From NCBI GenBank assembly GCA_050745265.1, contig JBOGKE010000078.1, positions 38,478 through 102,477 of the forward strand: 64,000 nucleotides of DNA, read 5' to 3'. The position numbers and the translations under genes are program-made. Positions 24,417-33,819 of the stretch are shown piece after piece (the first letter of the stretch is position 1; each line of letters begins with the position of its first letter). The notes below the pieces were generated by a model. It did no database searches. It was not told the origin of the DNA and saw only the letters and a list, made by a program, of their open reading frames with translations. Origin of the DNA: RH2-MAG17b sp050745265. Its GTDB lineage: Bacteria; Acidobacteriota; Terriglobia; UBA7540.

Positions 24417-25144
24417 ATTCCGCAAAGATCCTTGTCGTCGACGATGAGCCCCAGGTGCGCCGCGTCATGAAGGCAACGCTCGCCGCCGAAGGCTACACCA
24501 TCTTTGAAGCGCGCAACGGCGAAGAGGCGTTAGAAATCTTTCGCGCCAAGCCTCCCGACATCATCCTGCTCGACGTTAATATGCCGGGGATGGATGGTTT
24601 GGAGGCGTGCCGCGAAATTCGCAGGAGCTCGGGCGCGCCGATCATCATGCTCACGGTGCGAAGCGCAGAGCGCGACAAGGTGCTCGCGTTGGACGCAGGC
24701 GCGGACGACTACGTTGTGAAGCCGTTTGGCATGCAGGAGCTGCTTGCCCGCGTCCGCGCCGCGCTTCGCCGGACGTTGCCGCCGGACAAACTGCCGCCGT
24801 TCATTTCGAGGGACCTGAGCATCGACTTTGAGACCCGCCGCGTGACCGTCCGCAGGCGGGAGGTGCATCTCACGCCCAAGGAATTCGATTTGCTCCGCCA
24901 ACTGGTTGCCCACCAGGGAAAAGCGCTGACTCACCGCCGTCTCTTGCAGGCCGTTTGGGGGCCGGACTACGGGAACGAACCGGAATACCTCCGCGTCATC
25001 ATCAACCAACTGCGGAAGAAAATCGAATCTGACCCCTCCCGTCCGCGGCTCATCCTCACCGAGCCGTGGGTCGGCTACCGCTTTGAGCCGCCGGAAGAAG
25101 CTCGTTCTCGCGCGAGCTCGGCGCCGGACGAACGCATCGGATGA
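24413..25144 (+). CDS. kdpE: Response regulator KdpE
   Basis: This is a 243-residue OmpR/PhoB-type regulator. The receiver domain has the acidic pair (VVDDEPQ), phospho-acceptor aspartate in IILLDVNMPGMDGL, the conserved threonine (LTVRS) and lysine (VVKPFG). The winged-helix DNA-binding domain (about 130-230) includes HLTPKEFDLLRQLVAHQGKA and VIINQLRKKIE. It overlaps the kinase stop by four bases. It would activate kdpFABC when potassium is short. Its 3' end overlaps kdpC on the opposite strand by 70 bases. Confidence 0.95.
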   Translation: MNSAKILVVDDEPQVRRVMKATLAAEGYTIFEARNGEEALEIFRAKPPDIILLDVNMPGMDGLEACREIRRSSGAPIIMLTVRSAERDKVLALDAGADDYVVKPFGMQELLARVRAALRRTLPPDKLPPFISRDLSIDFETRRVTVRRREVHLTPKEFDLLRQLVAHQGKALTHRRLLQAVWGPDYGNEPEYLRVIINQLRKKIESDPSRPRLILTEPWVGYRFEPPEEARSRASSAPDERIG

Positions 25145-25701
25145 GCGGAGTCGAGTTCGAGATTCAATTCCAGTACGTTGACGCGAGGCTCGCCAAGAAT
25201 TCCGAACTGCCGCCGTTTTGTGTGCTTGCGGACCAGAGCTCGCACCGCCGCTTCGCTCATGCCGCGTTCACGCGCCAGGCGCGGAACCTGGAAGCCGGCT
25301 GCCGCAGGCGAAATGTCCGGATCCAACCCCGAACCTGAAGCGGTCACGAGGTCCACCGGAATGGGCGTGGCGGGATTCTCCGCCCGCAGTTTTTGCACAT
25401 CAGCCCTTACTCGCTCAATCAGCGCCTTGTTGGTAGGAGCCAGATTCGAGCCGCCGCTGGAGCTTGCGTCGTAGCCCGCGCCGGCCGCCGACGGCCGCGA
25501 GTGAAGGTAACCTGGCGCGGTGAATGTTTGTCCGATGATTCGCGAGCCGACGAGTTTGCCGTGCATCTCGATGAGTTGTCCGTTGGCTCGTCCGGGAAAC
25601 AGCGCCTGCGCCACGGCCGTTATCGCGAGCGGATAAATCAGGCCAACCAGAATCGTGGTCACAACCGTGAACCAAATGGCGATGAGGAGGTTCTTCTTCA
25701 T
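25075..25701 (-). CDS. kdpC: Potassium-transporting ATPase subunit C
   Basis: The 208-residue subunit has one N-terminal membrane helix (IAIWFTVVTTILVGLIYPLA) and the KdpC motifs GSRIIGQTFTAPGYLHSRPS and GSGLDPDISPAAA. KdpC helps the KdpB ATPase bind ATP. It is the last gene of kdpFABC and starts eight bases after kdpB. The last 70 bases run antisense into the end of kdpE, encoding a C-terminal tail (residues after about 185) that is longer than usual. Confidence 0.95.
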   Translation of the reverse strand: MKKNLLIAIWFTVVTTILVGLIYPLAITAVAQALFPGRANGQLIEMHGKLVGSRIIGQTFTAPGYLHSRPSAAGAGYDASSSGGSNLAPTNKALIERVRADVQKLRAENPATPIPVDLVTASGSGLDPDISPAAAGFQVPRLARERGMSEAAVRALVRKHTKRRQFGILGEPRVNVLELNLELDSAHPMRSSGAELARERASSGGSKR

Positions 25702-25709
25702 CAGTTCCT

Positions 25710-27773
25710 CTACACAAATTTCAGGTAGATCAGCAACAGGTCAATGAGCTTGATGCCGATGAAGGGCGCGATGATCCCGCCCAGACCATAGATGAGCAGA
25801 TTCCGCTGGAGTAACGCCCCCGCACCGATGGGCCGATACCGCACGCCACGCAAGGCGAGCGGAATGAGGGCGATGATGATCAGGCCATTAAAAATTACGG
25901 CGGAGAGGATCGCCGATTGCGGCGTGCCGAGGCGCATCACGTTCAGGACGCCAAGCACCGGGAAAGCTCCCGCGAACATCGCGGGAATGATGGCGAAATA
26001 CTTGGCCACATCATTCGCGACGGAGAACGTGGTGAGCGCGCCGCGAGTAATCAGCAGTTGTTTGCCGATCTCCACAATTTCGATGAGCTTGGTGGGGTTG
26101 GAATCGAGATCAACCATGTTGCCGGCTTCCTTGGCGGCTTGCGTGCCGGTGTTCATGGCCACGCCCACATCGGCTTGAGCAAGCGCCGGGGCGTCGTTCG
26201 TGCCGTCACCCGTCATCGCAACGAGCTTGCCTTTGGATTGTTCGCGTTTGATGAGCGCCATTTTGTCCTCCGGCTTCGCCTCGGCGAGAAAATCATCGAC
26301 GCCCGCTTGACGCGCAATGGCTGCTGCGGTGAGCGGATTATCGCCGGTAATCATCAGCGTACGAATTCCCATCGCGCGCAGATGCTCAAATCGCTCGCGC
26401 ATGCCTCCTTTCACAACGTCCGTCAGTGCGATTGCGCCCAGCACCCGGCCATTTTGCGCCACCAGCAGCGGAGTGCCGCCTTGGCTCGCAATCTCCGTGA
26501 TGCGCTCGTTGATTTCGGGCGGCGCTTCATGCCCGTTTCCGGCGGCGTACTTGGCAATCGCCGCCGGGGCGCCTTTGCGGATGTGCTGCCCGTCCAGATC
26601 TACTCCGGAGATGCGGGTCTGCGCAGAGAAGGGAATGAACGTGGGATTGCGGTGTGCCAGTTCCACGCCGCGCAGGCCGTATTTTTCTTTGGCGAGAACA
26701 ACAATGGAGCGTCCTTCCGGAGTCTCGTCGGCCAACGATGAAAGCTGTGCGGCCCGCGCCAGCTCCTCTTCCCGGACGCGCGGGCACGCGTAGAGCGCGG
26801 TTGCCTGGCGGTTGCCAAGGGTGATCGTGCCCGTTTTGTCGAGCAGGAGCACATCAACGTCGCCGGACGCTTCGACGGCGCGCCCTGACATCGCGATGAC
26901 ATTTCGCTGGATCAGCCGATCCATGCCGGCGATGCCGATGGCGGACAACAGACCTCCAATCGTTGTGGGGATCAGGCATACAAGAAGCGAGACCAGCACG
27001 AAGATATTCTGAGGAGCGCCGGAGTAAGCCGCGAACGCTTGCAGAGTTACGACCGCGAGCAGGAAGATAAGGGTAAGCCCCGCTAGAAGGATGTTCAGCG
27101 CAATTTCGTTCGGCGTTTTTTGGCGCGTGGCCCCCTCGACGAGCTTGATCATGCGGTCGAGAAACGTCTCTCCGGGATTCGAGGTAATGCGCACCCTAAT
27201 CTCGTCGGAGAGAACGCGCGTGCCCCCCGTCACCGCCGAACGGTCCCCGCCCGACTCGCGAATGACGGGCGCGGACTCGCCGGTGATCGCAGATTCGTCA
27301 ACGGAAGCTAGTCCCTCGATGACCTCGCCGTCTCCCGGAATGAACTCACCTGCGTTGACCAGCACGATATCCCCAACCCGCAGCTTTGAGCTCGGCACAA
27401 TCTCGGTGGAGTGGTCACTCCGCAAGCGATACGCCCGGGTCTCCGCTCGCGCTTTGCGCAGCGTGTCTGCCTGCGCTTTGCCCCGCCCCTCGGCCATGGC
27501 TTCTGCGAAGTTGGCAAACAGAACGGTGAACCACAACCAAACGGTGATCTGCAGTCCAAAGCCGAACTGTCCAGGATGGTGAAAGACATTCCACGCAAGC
27601 TGAATCGTCGTAAGAACAGCGCCGACTTCCACAACGAATATCACTGGATTTTTGGCCATCGTTCGAAATCCCAGTTTGCGGAAGGAATCGACAATCGCTC
27701 GCGACACGATTGCGCTGTCGGCGAGGGACTTCTTTCGGATTTGACTGATGTGAGACGCTGGATCCACAGACAC
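25710..27773 (-). CDS. kdpB: Potassium-transporting P-type ATPase subunit B
   Basis: The 687-residue catalytic subunit couples ATP hydrolysis to K+ import. It shows the phosphorylation site DKTGTITLGNRQA, the TGES actuator motif, the hinge TGDGTNDAPALAQADVGVAM and the KdpB-type helix segment VCLIPTTIGGLLSAIGIAGM. The start is GTG one base after the kdpA stop, so the two are translated together. The GTG has GAGGTG overlapping it. Confidence 0.97.
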   Translation of the reverse strand: MSVDPASHISQIRKKSLADSAIVSRAIVDSFRKLGFRTMAKNPVIFVVEVGAVLTTIQLAWNVFHHPGQFGFGLQITVWLWFTVLFANFAEAMAEGRGKAQADTLRKARAETRAYRLRSDHSTEIVPSSKLRVGDIVLVNAGEFIPGDGEVIEGLASVDESAITGESAPVIRESGGDRSAVTGGTRVLSDEIRVRITSNPGETFLDRMIKLVEGATRQKTPNEIALNILLAGLTLIFLLAVVTLQAFAAYSGAPQNIFVLVSLLVCLIPTTIGGLLSAIGIAGMDRLIQRNVIAMSGRAVEASGDVDVLLLDKTGTITLGNRQATALYACPRVREEELARAAQLSSLADETPEGRSIVVLAKEKYGLRGVELAHRNPTFIPFSAQTRISGVDLDGQHIRKGAPAAIAKYAAGNGHEAPPEINERITEIASQGGTPLLVAQNGRVLGAIALTDVVKGGMRERFEHLRAMGIRTLMITGDNPLTAAAIARQAGVDDFLAEAKPEDKMALIKREQSKGKLVAMTGDGTNDAPALAQADVGVAMNTGTQAAKEAGNMVDLDSNPTKLIEIVEIGKQLLITRGALTTFSVANDVAKYFAIIPAMFAGAFPVLGVLNVMRLGTPQSAILSAVIFNGLIIIALIPLALRGVRYRPIGAGALLQRNLLIYGLGGIIAPFIGIKLIDLLLIYLKFV

Positions 27774-27774
27774 C

Positions 27775-29547
27775 TCAGAAGATCTTTCCTGCTTGCATCA
27801 GCAAGTGCTCGAGAATCGGCCCGAGGCTGAGAGCAGGGAAAAACGTGAGAGCTCCCACGATCACTATCGTGGAAATGAGCAAGCCGCTAAAGAGAGCCCC
27901 GGTCACGGGGAAAGTGCCCGCCGATTCAGGGACCGTCCTCTTTCGGACGAGGCTTCCCGCGATAGCCATGATCGGAATCACCATGAAAAAGCGCCCGAGG
28001 AGTTGTGCGATGGCCGTTGTCGTGTTGTACCACATCGTGTTGGCGTTTAATCCAGCGAAGGCCGAGCCGTTATTGCCCGTCGAAGAGGTGTAGGCGTACA
28101 GAATCTGTGACAGTCCGTGCGGGCCAGGATTCGTGATACTGGAGGTTCCATACGGCTCGACCACGGAAACCGCGCTGAAAACTAGAATCGTGAATGTCAA
28201 GACAAGAACCGCCAGCATCGCCATCTTGACGTCGTAGGCCTCGATCTTCTTGCCAAGATATTCCGGCGTCCGCCCCACCATCAGCCCGGCAATAAACACG
28301 GCGAGCACGATGAATACGAATATGCCGTACAGGCCCGCCCCAACCCCGCCAAACACAACCTCTCCCAGCATGATGTTGACGAGCGGCGCCATGCCCCCGA
28401 GCGGCGTAAAAGAGTCGTGCATGCTGTTGACCGCGCCGCAGCTCGCGTCGGTCGTGACGGTTGCGAAAAGAGCGGAGTTGGCGATGCCAAACCGCACGTC
28501 CTTTCCCTCCATATTTCCACCGGACTGCAGCGCGCTCGCTCTCTGATCGACGCCGGCCAGGAGCGGATTGCCTTTGGCCTCCGCCCAATAGGCGGTGGTC
28601 ACGCCTCCAAGGAACAGGAGAGCCATCGCCGCCCAGACCGCCCAGCCGTGTTTTTGCGAGCCGGTCATTCGGCCGAGCGTGTAGGTGAGGCCGGACGGAA
28701 TCGCGAAGATCAGCACCATTTCAAGGAAATTCGAGAACGGAGTCGGATTCTCAAAAGGATGTGCGCTATTGGCACTGAAGAACCCGCCGCCGTTCGTGCC
28801 AAATTCCTTGATCGCCTCCTGAGACGCAACCGGGCCCTGCGCAATCACTTGTTGCGTCACCTTCTGCGTGAGGCTTTTGCCGCCTGGACCGCTCACCGGC
28901 GCCGTGTAGGGCTGGAGCAGCTCAACGGTCGTATACGGCTTGAGATTCTGTGGGACTCCCTGCGCAACGAGAATCAGCGAGGCGAGGATGCAGACCGGCA
29001 GCAAGACCCACAAGAGGCAGCGTGTCGCATCGACCCAGAAGTTTCCAAGCTTGTCTGTTTCCTTTCGCGCGATACCGCGAATAACCACGATCGCCAGAAC
29101 GATTCCGACGGCGGCGGAAGCGAAGTTGTGATAGGCCAACCCCGCCATCTGCGTCAGATAGCTCATGGTGGTCTCGGGGGTGTAGGCCTGCCAGTTGGTA
29201 TTGGTCGTGAATGAGGCCGCGGTGCCGAAAGCGAGACCCGGCGCCACGTTCGCGAGTTTCTGCGGGTTGAACGGCAGCCACCGCTGAGTGCGCTCGATCA
29301 GATAGAGCAGGGCCATCGAGACACCGCTGAAGAGCAGCATTGCGACCGTGTATTCGGTCCACCGCATCTCCGTCTCTTCATCAACCCCGGTCAGCCGGTA
29401 GATCAGCTTTTCGACAGGGCGGAGCAGCGGGTCAAGAAAAGTGCGCTCTCGATTGAACACGCGCGCCATAAAGATGCCGAGTGGCTTCGTCAGGAGAAAG
29501 ATCAGCAGCAGATACAGCCCGATTTGAAACCAGCCATTCGCGGTCAT
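27775..29547 (-). CDS. kdpA: Potassium-transporting ATPase subunit A
   Basis: The 590-residue channel-like subunit has about ten membrane helices and the family's selectivity-filter loops. These include SFTTNTNWQAY, GTNGGGFFSANSAHPFENPT, TDASCGAVNSMHDSF and STGNNGSAFAGL. It takes K+ from outside and passes it to KdpB. It starts three bases after kdpF, in the usual kdpFABC order. Confidence 0.97.
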   Translation of the reverse strand: MTANGWFQIGLYLLLIFLLTKPLGIFMARVFNRERTFLDPLLRPVEKLIYRLTGVDEETEMRWTEYTVAMLLFSGVSMALLYLIERTQRWLPFNPQKLANVAPGLAFGTAASFTTNTNWQAYTPETTMSYLTQMAGLAYHNFASAAVGIVLAIVVIRGIARKETDKLGNFWVDATRCLLWVLLPVCILASLILVAQGVPQNLKPYTTVELLQPYTAPVSGPGGKSLTQKVTQQVIAQGPVASQEAIKEFGTNGGGFFSANSAHPFENPTPFSNFLEMVLIFAIPSGLTYTLGRMTGSQKHGWAVWAAMALLFLGGVTTAYWAEAKGNPLLAGVDQRASALQSGGNMEGKDVRFGIANSALFATVTTDASCGAVNSMHDSFTPLGGMAPLVNIMLGEVVFGGVGAGLYGIFVFIVLAVFIAGLMVGRTPEYLGKKIEAYDVKMAMLAVLVLTFTILVFSAVSVVEPYGTSSITNPGPHGLSQILYAYTSSTGNNGSAFAGLNANTMWYNTTTAIAQLLGRFFMVIPIMAIAGSLVRKRTVPESAGTFPVTGALFSGLLISTIVIVGALTFFPALSLGPILEHLLMQAGKIF

Positions 29548-29550
29548 GCG

Positions 29551-29640
29551 CTAAAAGTCCTCGGCCTTCAGCAAGGCATAAAGCAGGTACCCGCACAACA
29601 GAATCGCGATCGCGAGCAGGACGACGTCACCTAAGGTCAT
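29551..29640 (-). CDS. kdpF: Potassium-transporting ATPase subunit F
   Basis: This 29-residue single-helix peptide is too short for most gene finders. It reads MTLGDVVLLAIAILL, then GYLLYALLKAEDF, and ends in the LLKAEDF/PERF-type tail of KdpF, which stabilises the KdpABC complex in the membrane. ATG at 29640, stop TAG at 29551. kdpA starts three bases later. The position in front of kdpA makes the assignment strong. Confidence 0.85.
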   Translation of the reverse strand: MTLGDVVLLAIAILLCGYLLYALLKAEDF

Positions 29641-29650
29641 GGCATTTCTC

Positions 29651-29737
29651 CTACTTCAGCCGCTCGCATCCGCGAACGTAGAGAATCCCCAGCGCGAAGA
29701 ACAGTGCCGTTGCTGCGATAAAGACGATGTCGAACAT
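29651..29737 (-). CDS. Small membrane protein upstream of kdpF
   Basis: A 28-residue peptide begins MFDIVFIAATALFFALGILY and ends VRGCERLK, with one transmembrane helix and a basic C-terminus. A GGAGGG site lies ten bases before ATG 29737. It ends ten bases before kdpF in the same direction, so it heads the kdp operon. Similar small peptides with an FF-x(n)-YVxGCxRL pattern occur before kdpF in other bacteria as far as I recall. Function is unknown; a further small Kdp subunit or regulator is possible. Confidence 0.6.
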   Translation of the reverse strand: MFDIVFIAATALFFALGILYVRGCERLK

Positions 29738-30113
29738 CGAGGCAAACCCTCCAAATTGCCGCCGCATCGGGAGACTGAGCGCTCGCGGCGCAAGGCCGTT
29801 GCAAAGGGCGGAGCAGCCTTCACGAGAATCGGTCATAAGTGCTTAGGAATTCGTAACCGCGGTCTAAGGATTTCGTAAGGAAGTGGAGGCGTTCGCCAGC
29901 CCGGACGAAAAGTTTGTTCGGGATCGTAGATGGGCCAGGTTCGGCGCCGCGCTCTCCAGGCGGCTGTGTCGTTTTTGGGAAAGGGGCGGCGTACATCATC
30001 GCCCGGAGACTCAGCCGCCGCCCGTTGGCGGCGCGCCTGGATACACGGCCTTGGTAAAGCGCAGCGCACGGGGCAGTTCGTTTCCGCGCAAACCGCTTCC
30101 TCGCACGACAGCG

Positions 30114-32228
30114 CTAGCCCACGCTGGCGAGGCGGTAGCGCTCCGGCCAGCGGACGGCCAGCGCCCGCGTGAAATCGGCGAGTTCCTCGGACGAGGGGGG
30201 ACGCTCCACGAATTCGATCGCCTCGCGGCGCGCCCATTCGAGAATCTCCTGATCCCGAAGCAGATTGGCGATGCGAAACGCGGGGACGCCCCATTGCCGT
30301 GTTCCCAGAAATTCACCGGGCCCGCGAAGCTTCAAGTCGAGCTCCGCGATCTTGAATCCGTCGGTCGTTTCCGCCAGAATTTTCAGGCGCTCGTCCGCCA
30401 ATTCGCTGCGCGGCTCGCTCGCGAGCAGGAGGCAATGCGATGCGCCGGGACCGCGTCCGATGCGGCCGCGCAATTGATGGAGTTGAGCCAAGCCGAAACG
30501 CTCGGCGTGCTCGATGAGCATCACGGTGGCGTTCGGCACGTCCACGCCCACCTCCACCACGGTCGTCGAGACCAGCACCTGCATGTCGCCGGAGCGAAAT
30601 CGGCGCATCACGTCTTCTTTTTCGTCGCGCGAAAGGCGGCCGTGGAGAAGCCCGACCCGGAACGAGGGATAAACGTTCTTTGAAAGGTGCTCATACATTC
30701 GGACTGCGGGCCTCAGCTCGAGCTTTTCCGACTCCTCGATCAGCGGGTAGACGACGTAGGCCTGCTCTCCGCTCTGGACCTTGCGGCGAATGAATTCGAA
30801 GGCGCGTGCCCGTTCGCGCTCCGCAACGATTTCAGTTTTGACCGGTGTCCGGTGCGGAGGCATCTCATCGATGACGGAAAAGTCGAGGTCGCCGTAGGCT
30901 GCGAGCGCGCAGGTGCGCGGAATGGGTGTCGCCGTCATCACCAGCACGTGGGGCGCGCGGCCCTTACGAATGAGGTCGTAACGCTGCATCACTCCGAAGC
31001 GGTGCTGCTCGTCCACAATCGCGAGCGCCAGGCGCGCAAACTCCACGTCCGGCTCAATCAGCGCGTGCGTGCCAATGGCGAGCTGCGTTTCGCCGCTCGC
31101 CAGCCGCTCCTTCACCTCCGACTTGCCGGAAGCCGTGCGGCTGCCCGTCAGCAGGTCCACGCGGAATCCGAGCGGCTCAAGCAGCCGCTTGCAATAGAGG
31201 TAGTGCTGCGTGGCCAGGATCTCGGTCGGCGCCATGAGCGCCGCCTGATAGCCGTTTTCCATGGCGACGACTGCGGCTTCGAGCGACACGATGGTCTTTC
31301 CCGATCCCACGTCGCCCTGCAGCAGCCGGCTCATCGGGTGGGGTGATCTCAGGTCATCGACGATTTCCTTGAGCACCCGCTTCTGCGCCGTGGTGGGGTG
31401 GAACGGCAGGATGCGCTTCACCGCCTCGCGCGTGCTGTCTGCGATCCGCAACTCGATGCCGGGAAGCCATTTTTGCTGGCGGCGCCGGAGCGCCATCGCC
31501 ACGCCCGCATTGAAGAACTCTTCGAAGATCAGGCGCACTTGCGCGGGCGCGCGAAAGAGAGCCAGCTTTTCCGAGTCTGCGTCGGGAAAGTGGGTCTGAC
31601 GCAAGGCAGTGCCGCGATCCATCAGCCCGTTCTTCGAGAGCACGGATCGCGGCAAACATTCGGGAAGGGCGCCTTCAATCAGGTTCAGCGCGTTCCAGGT
31701 CAGGCGCCTCAGCATCGCGGACGTAAGATTGCCGAGCGCCTCGTAAATCGGCGTGATGCGCCCCACTTCGAGCGAATCGGTCTCGCCGGTCTCGGGGACA
31801 ATCTCAAACTTCGGCTGTATCATCACCAGATTTCCGGCGCCGAAACGGTCGCGATCCGCCTTGCCGTAGAAAAACACCCGGTCCCCGGCGTGGAACGTCC
31901 GCTTCCGTTCGAGGTACGGCGCATTGAACCAGGTACATCGCAGCAGGCCGCCTGGCGAGGGACCGCTGGCATCGGCGCCCGCGACCTCGTAAAGACTGAT
32001 GCCGCGCCGCGTGCGGACCGGGCCGCACGAGATCACTTTCACCATCACGGTAGCCGTTTGACCCGGCAAAAGGTCCCTCACGCGCGCAACCTGTTTGCGG
32101 TCTTCGTAGCGGAACGGGGTGTAATAGAGCAGATCCTCAACCGTAGAAATGGAGCGCGAGACAAGCGTTTCGGCCCTTGCTGGACCCACCCCTTTCAGGT
32201 ACTTGATCTCCGAACCGAGTGTTAACAT
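30114..32228 (-). CDS. recG: ATP-dependent DNA helicase RecG
   Basis: RecG remodels stalled replication forks and Holliday junctions. The product (704 residues from ATG 32228) has an N-terminal helix-hairpin region (LKGVGPARAETL), the wedge/OB domain, a superfamily-2 motor with GDVGSGKT, the DEQH box (VDEQHRFGVMQRYDL), TATPIPRT, and motif VI HQLRGRIGRG. GTG 32246 would add six residues. Neither start has a strong ribosome site. A small membrane-protein gene is divergent. Confidence 0.95.
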   Translation of the reverse strand: MLTLGSEIKYLKGVGPARAETLVSRSISTVEDLLYYTPFRYEDRKQVARVRDLLPGQTATVMVKVISCGPVRTRRGISLYEVAGADASGPSPGGLLRCTWFNAPYLERKRTFHAGDRVFFYGKADRDRFGAGNLVMIQPKFEIVPETGETDSLEVGRITPIYEALGNLTSAMLRRLTWNALNLIEGALPECLPRSVLSKNGLMDRGTALRQTHFPDADSEKLALFRAPAQVRLIFEEFFNAGVAMALRRRQQKWLPGIELRIADSTREAVKRILPFHPTTAQKRVLKEIVDDLRSPHPMSRLLQGDVGSGKTIVSLEAAVVAMENGYQAALMAPTEILATQHYLYCKRLLEPLGFRVDLLTGSRTASGKSEVKERLASGETQLAIGTHALIEPDVEFARLALAIVDEQHRFGVMQRYDLIRKGRAPHVLVMTATPIPRTCALAAYGDLDFSVIDEMPPHRTPVKTEIVAERERARAFEFIRRKVQSGEQAYVVYPLIEESEKLELRPAVRMYEHLSKNVYPSFRVGLLHGRLSRDEKEDVMRRFRSGDMQVLVSTTVVEVGVDVPNATVMLIEHAERFGLAQLHQLRGRIGRGPGASHCLLLASEPRSELADERLKILAETTDGFKIAELDLKLRGPGEFLGTRQWGVPAFRIANLLRDQEILEWARREAIEFVERPPSSEELADFTRALAVRWPERYRLASVG

Positions 32229-32378
32229 AAAAAGCTTGGGGAGCACAGCGTGTTCACCGCGCCTCCAAAGCGCGCTAACCCGCTGACCAGCTCAGCTCCG
32301 GCGAATTTAGCCGCGCTTGATGCTCGCGCTCTGCTCTCTTCATGCTCGCTTGATCGCGCCGGCAGAACACGACCTCCG

Positions 32379-32594
32379 ATGATCGTCCGCCTCCACCGCT
32401 GGATAAAGTACCTGTCGGCGGTGGTCGTTGGCAACATCCTGTACTTCGAGCTATCTCCATTTTTGCCGCCGCGCGCCCGCCACCGCAACCTCCTCGACTG
32501 GGGAACGTTTGTCGATCTCTGGTTCTGCCTCTTGGTCTATGGCGTGATCGAACTGGCGCGATACTTCTGGACGCGAAGAGCGGAGAGGGAGTAG
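32379..32594 (+). CDS. Small conserved-looking membrane protein, 71 residues
   Basis: The peptide starts MIVRLHRWIKYLSAVVVGNI and has two probable membrane helices (about 10-27 and 45-62) joined by a proline-rich loop (LSPFLPPRARHRN). It ends in a charged tail (FWTRRAERE). No family is recognised. It is transcribed away from recG. ATG 32379 was chosen because upstream codons encode low-complexity residues without a ribosome site. Confidence 0.6.
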   Translation: MIVRLHRWIKYLSAVVVGNILYFELSPFLPPRARHRNLLDWGTFVDLWFCLLVYGVIELARYFWTRRAERE

Positions 32595-32624
32595 CGCAGC
32601 GCAGTCACGACGCAACCGGAGCAA

Positions 32625-32960
32625 CTGTCATTCTGAGGTGTTCCTCATGTCGCTTCGCGACACCCCGAAGCAGGAAATGACCCCTCACCCGCCCTCGTTC
32701 CTCGGTCGCCCTCTCCCGAGGGGAGAGGGTGGTGAGCCCTTCGGCTCCGCTCTCCAGAAACTCCTGACGGGGGCGGCCAAAAGGCCCGGAGGGCCGGAAG
32801 AACGTAGCCCCGGGCGTAAGCCCGGGGTCAGGGACAGCACCCGACGTATTCTTGCCGCGCCTCGCGCCCCGCGCAAGCACCGGGCGCGAGGCGCGGCAAG
32901 AGGTCGGAAGAGACTCGCCTTACCCACGGCTCACGCCGTGGATGCTTCCGCTACACGCTT
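32625..32960. repeat. Repeat cluster with family B copy 2
   Basis: The gap between 32595 and 33051 holds no gene. It starts with a family A-like CTGTCATTCTGAG (32626-32638). Hairpins follow in the 32645-32740 stretch (TCGCTTCGCGA; CTCTCCCGAGGGGAGAG). From about 32750 comes a B repeat with CTCCAGAAACTCCTG, AGGCCCGGAGGGCCGG, TAGCCCCGGGCGTAAGCCCG, GGGACAGCACC, a GC hairpin (32854-32902) and CCCACGGCTCACGCCGTGG. Confidence 0.7.
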
Positions 32961-33051
32961 TCAAAGTGTTTGCCGAGAAAACAAGCTTCTACGACTTGCA
33001 ATGCAGCGCGGCTTAAGTCGGGTGGAGGGCTGTGGTATCATTAAACCCGCG

Positions 33052-33819
33052 ATGCGAGGTTTTACACCAGGCAGATTCGCGGTTCTGCTCGCAGCTCTGC
33101 CCGTCATCGCGTATTCCCGTCCAGCCGTTTTTCACCACAAGCATCCGGCATCGGAAACGTCCCAGGTTAGAGTGCAGGCGGGGAAACCGGGATGCAGCGT
33201 CGACGTCGACTCGAGCGCTCAAGGCAAAACCGGAATCGACGGCAGCCTGACGGTGCGAGACGTCGCTCCGTCCGAACACTACGTCCACGTGGATTGTCCC
33301 GGCCAGCCGGAATTGACCTACTTCGTTGATCCGCAACCGGGCGCGACGGCGCAAATCCAGACGCAGGGCACGAGCTCAGGTGGCGGGGAGGCCACACCGC
33401 TTGGCGAGGCCGAGAACAACACCGAGCTGCGGCGGCTGGTCAGCGTTGCGGCAAACGATCGCGAGGATGGACAATTTCCAGAAGCCGTCCAGACGCTCCG
33501 CCAGGCGATGGAGCTTGATCCGGATAATCCCGGCCTCCATCATGAGCTCGGCATGACCTTCCTGATGGTCCACAAGTGGAACGAGGCGGCGATAGAGCTT
33601 CAAGAAGCGACCCACCTGGATCCGGCGAGCGCCGGCGCACACAACGCTCTTGGCTACGCCCTCGAAAAGCTCGGCAAGCTGCAGCCGGCCGTCGATCAAT
33701 TCCGCACGGCCACGCAACTCGACCCGAGCGACGGGTCATATCGTGATCATTACGAGGAAGCGATGGGAATGCTTGCGGCCGCGCAGTCCGGCGGCAAGAA
33801 GAAACACAGGCGCTTGTAG
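33052..33819 (+). CDS. Exported TPR protein with N-terminal beta domain
   Basis: The 255-residue product begins with a signal peptide (MRGFTPGRFAVLLAALPVIA). A small carboxypeptidase-regulatory-like beta region comes next (QVRVQAGKPGCSVDVDSS ... TGIDGSLTVRDVAPSEHYV). Three to four TPR units fill the C-terminal half (AVQTLRQAMELDPDNPGLHH; AAIELQEATHLDPASAGAHN). It ends in a basic tail GGKKKHRRL. A periplasmic scaffold role is plausible but unproven. The TAG stop is part of TTGTAGCGGCG, the end of a family F repeat. Confidence 0.75.
   Translation: MRGFTPGRFAVLLAALPVIAYSRPAVFHHKHPASETSQVRVQAGKPGCSVDVDSSAQGKTGIDGSLTVRDVAPSEHYVHVDCPGQPELTYFVDPQPGATAQIQTQGTSSGGGEATPLGEAENNTELRRLVSVAANDREDGQFPEAVQTLRQAMELDPDNPGLHHELGMTFLMVHKWNEAAIELQEATHLDPASAGAHNALGYALEKLGKLQPAVDQFRTATQLDPSDGSYRDHYEEAMGMLAAAQSGGKKKHRRL

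Noticed and set aside
32638..33051. N-terminal extension of the TPR protein at 33052
   Set aside because: The open frame upstream runs through a B repeat and encodes repeat-derived residues. The signal peptide begins exactly at ATG 33052.
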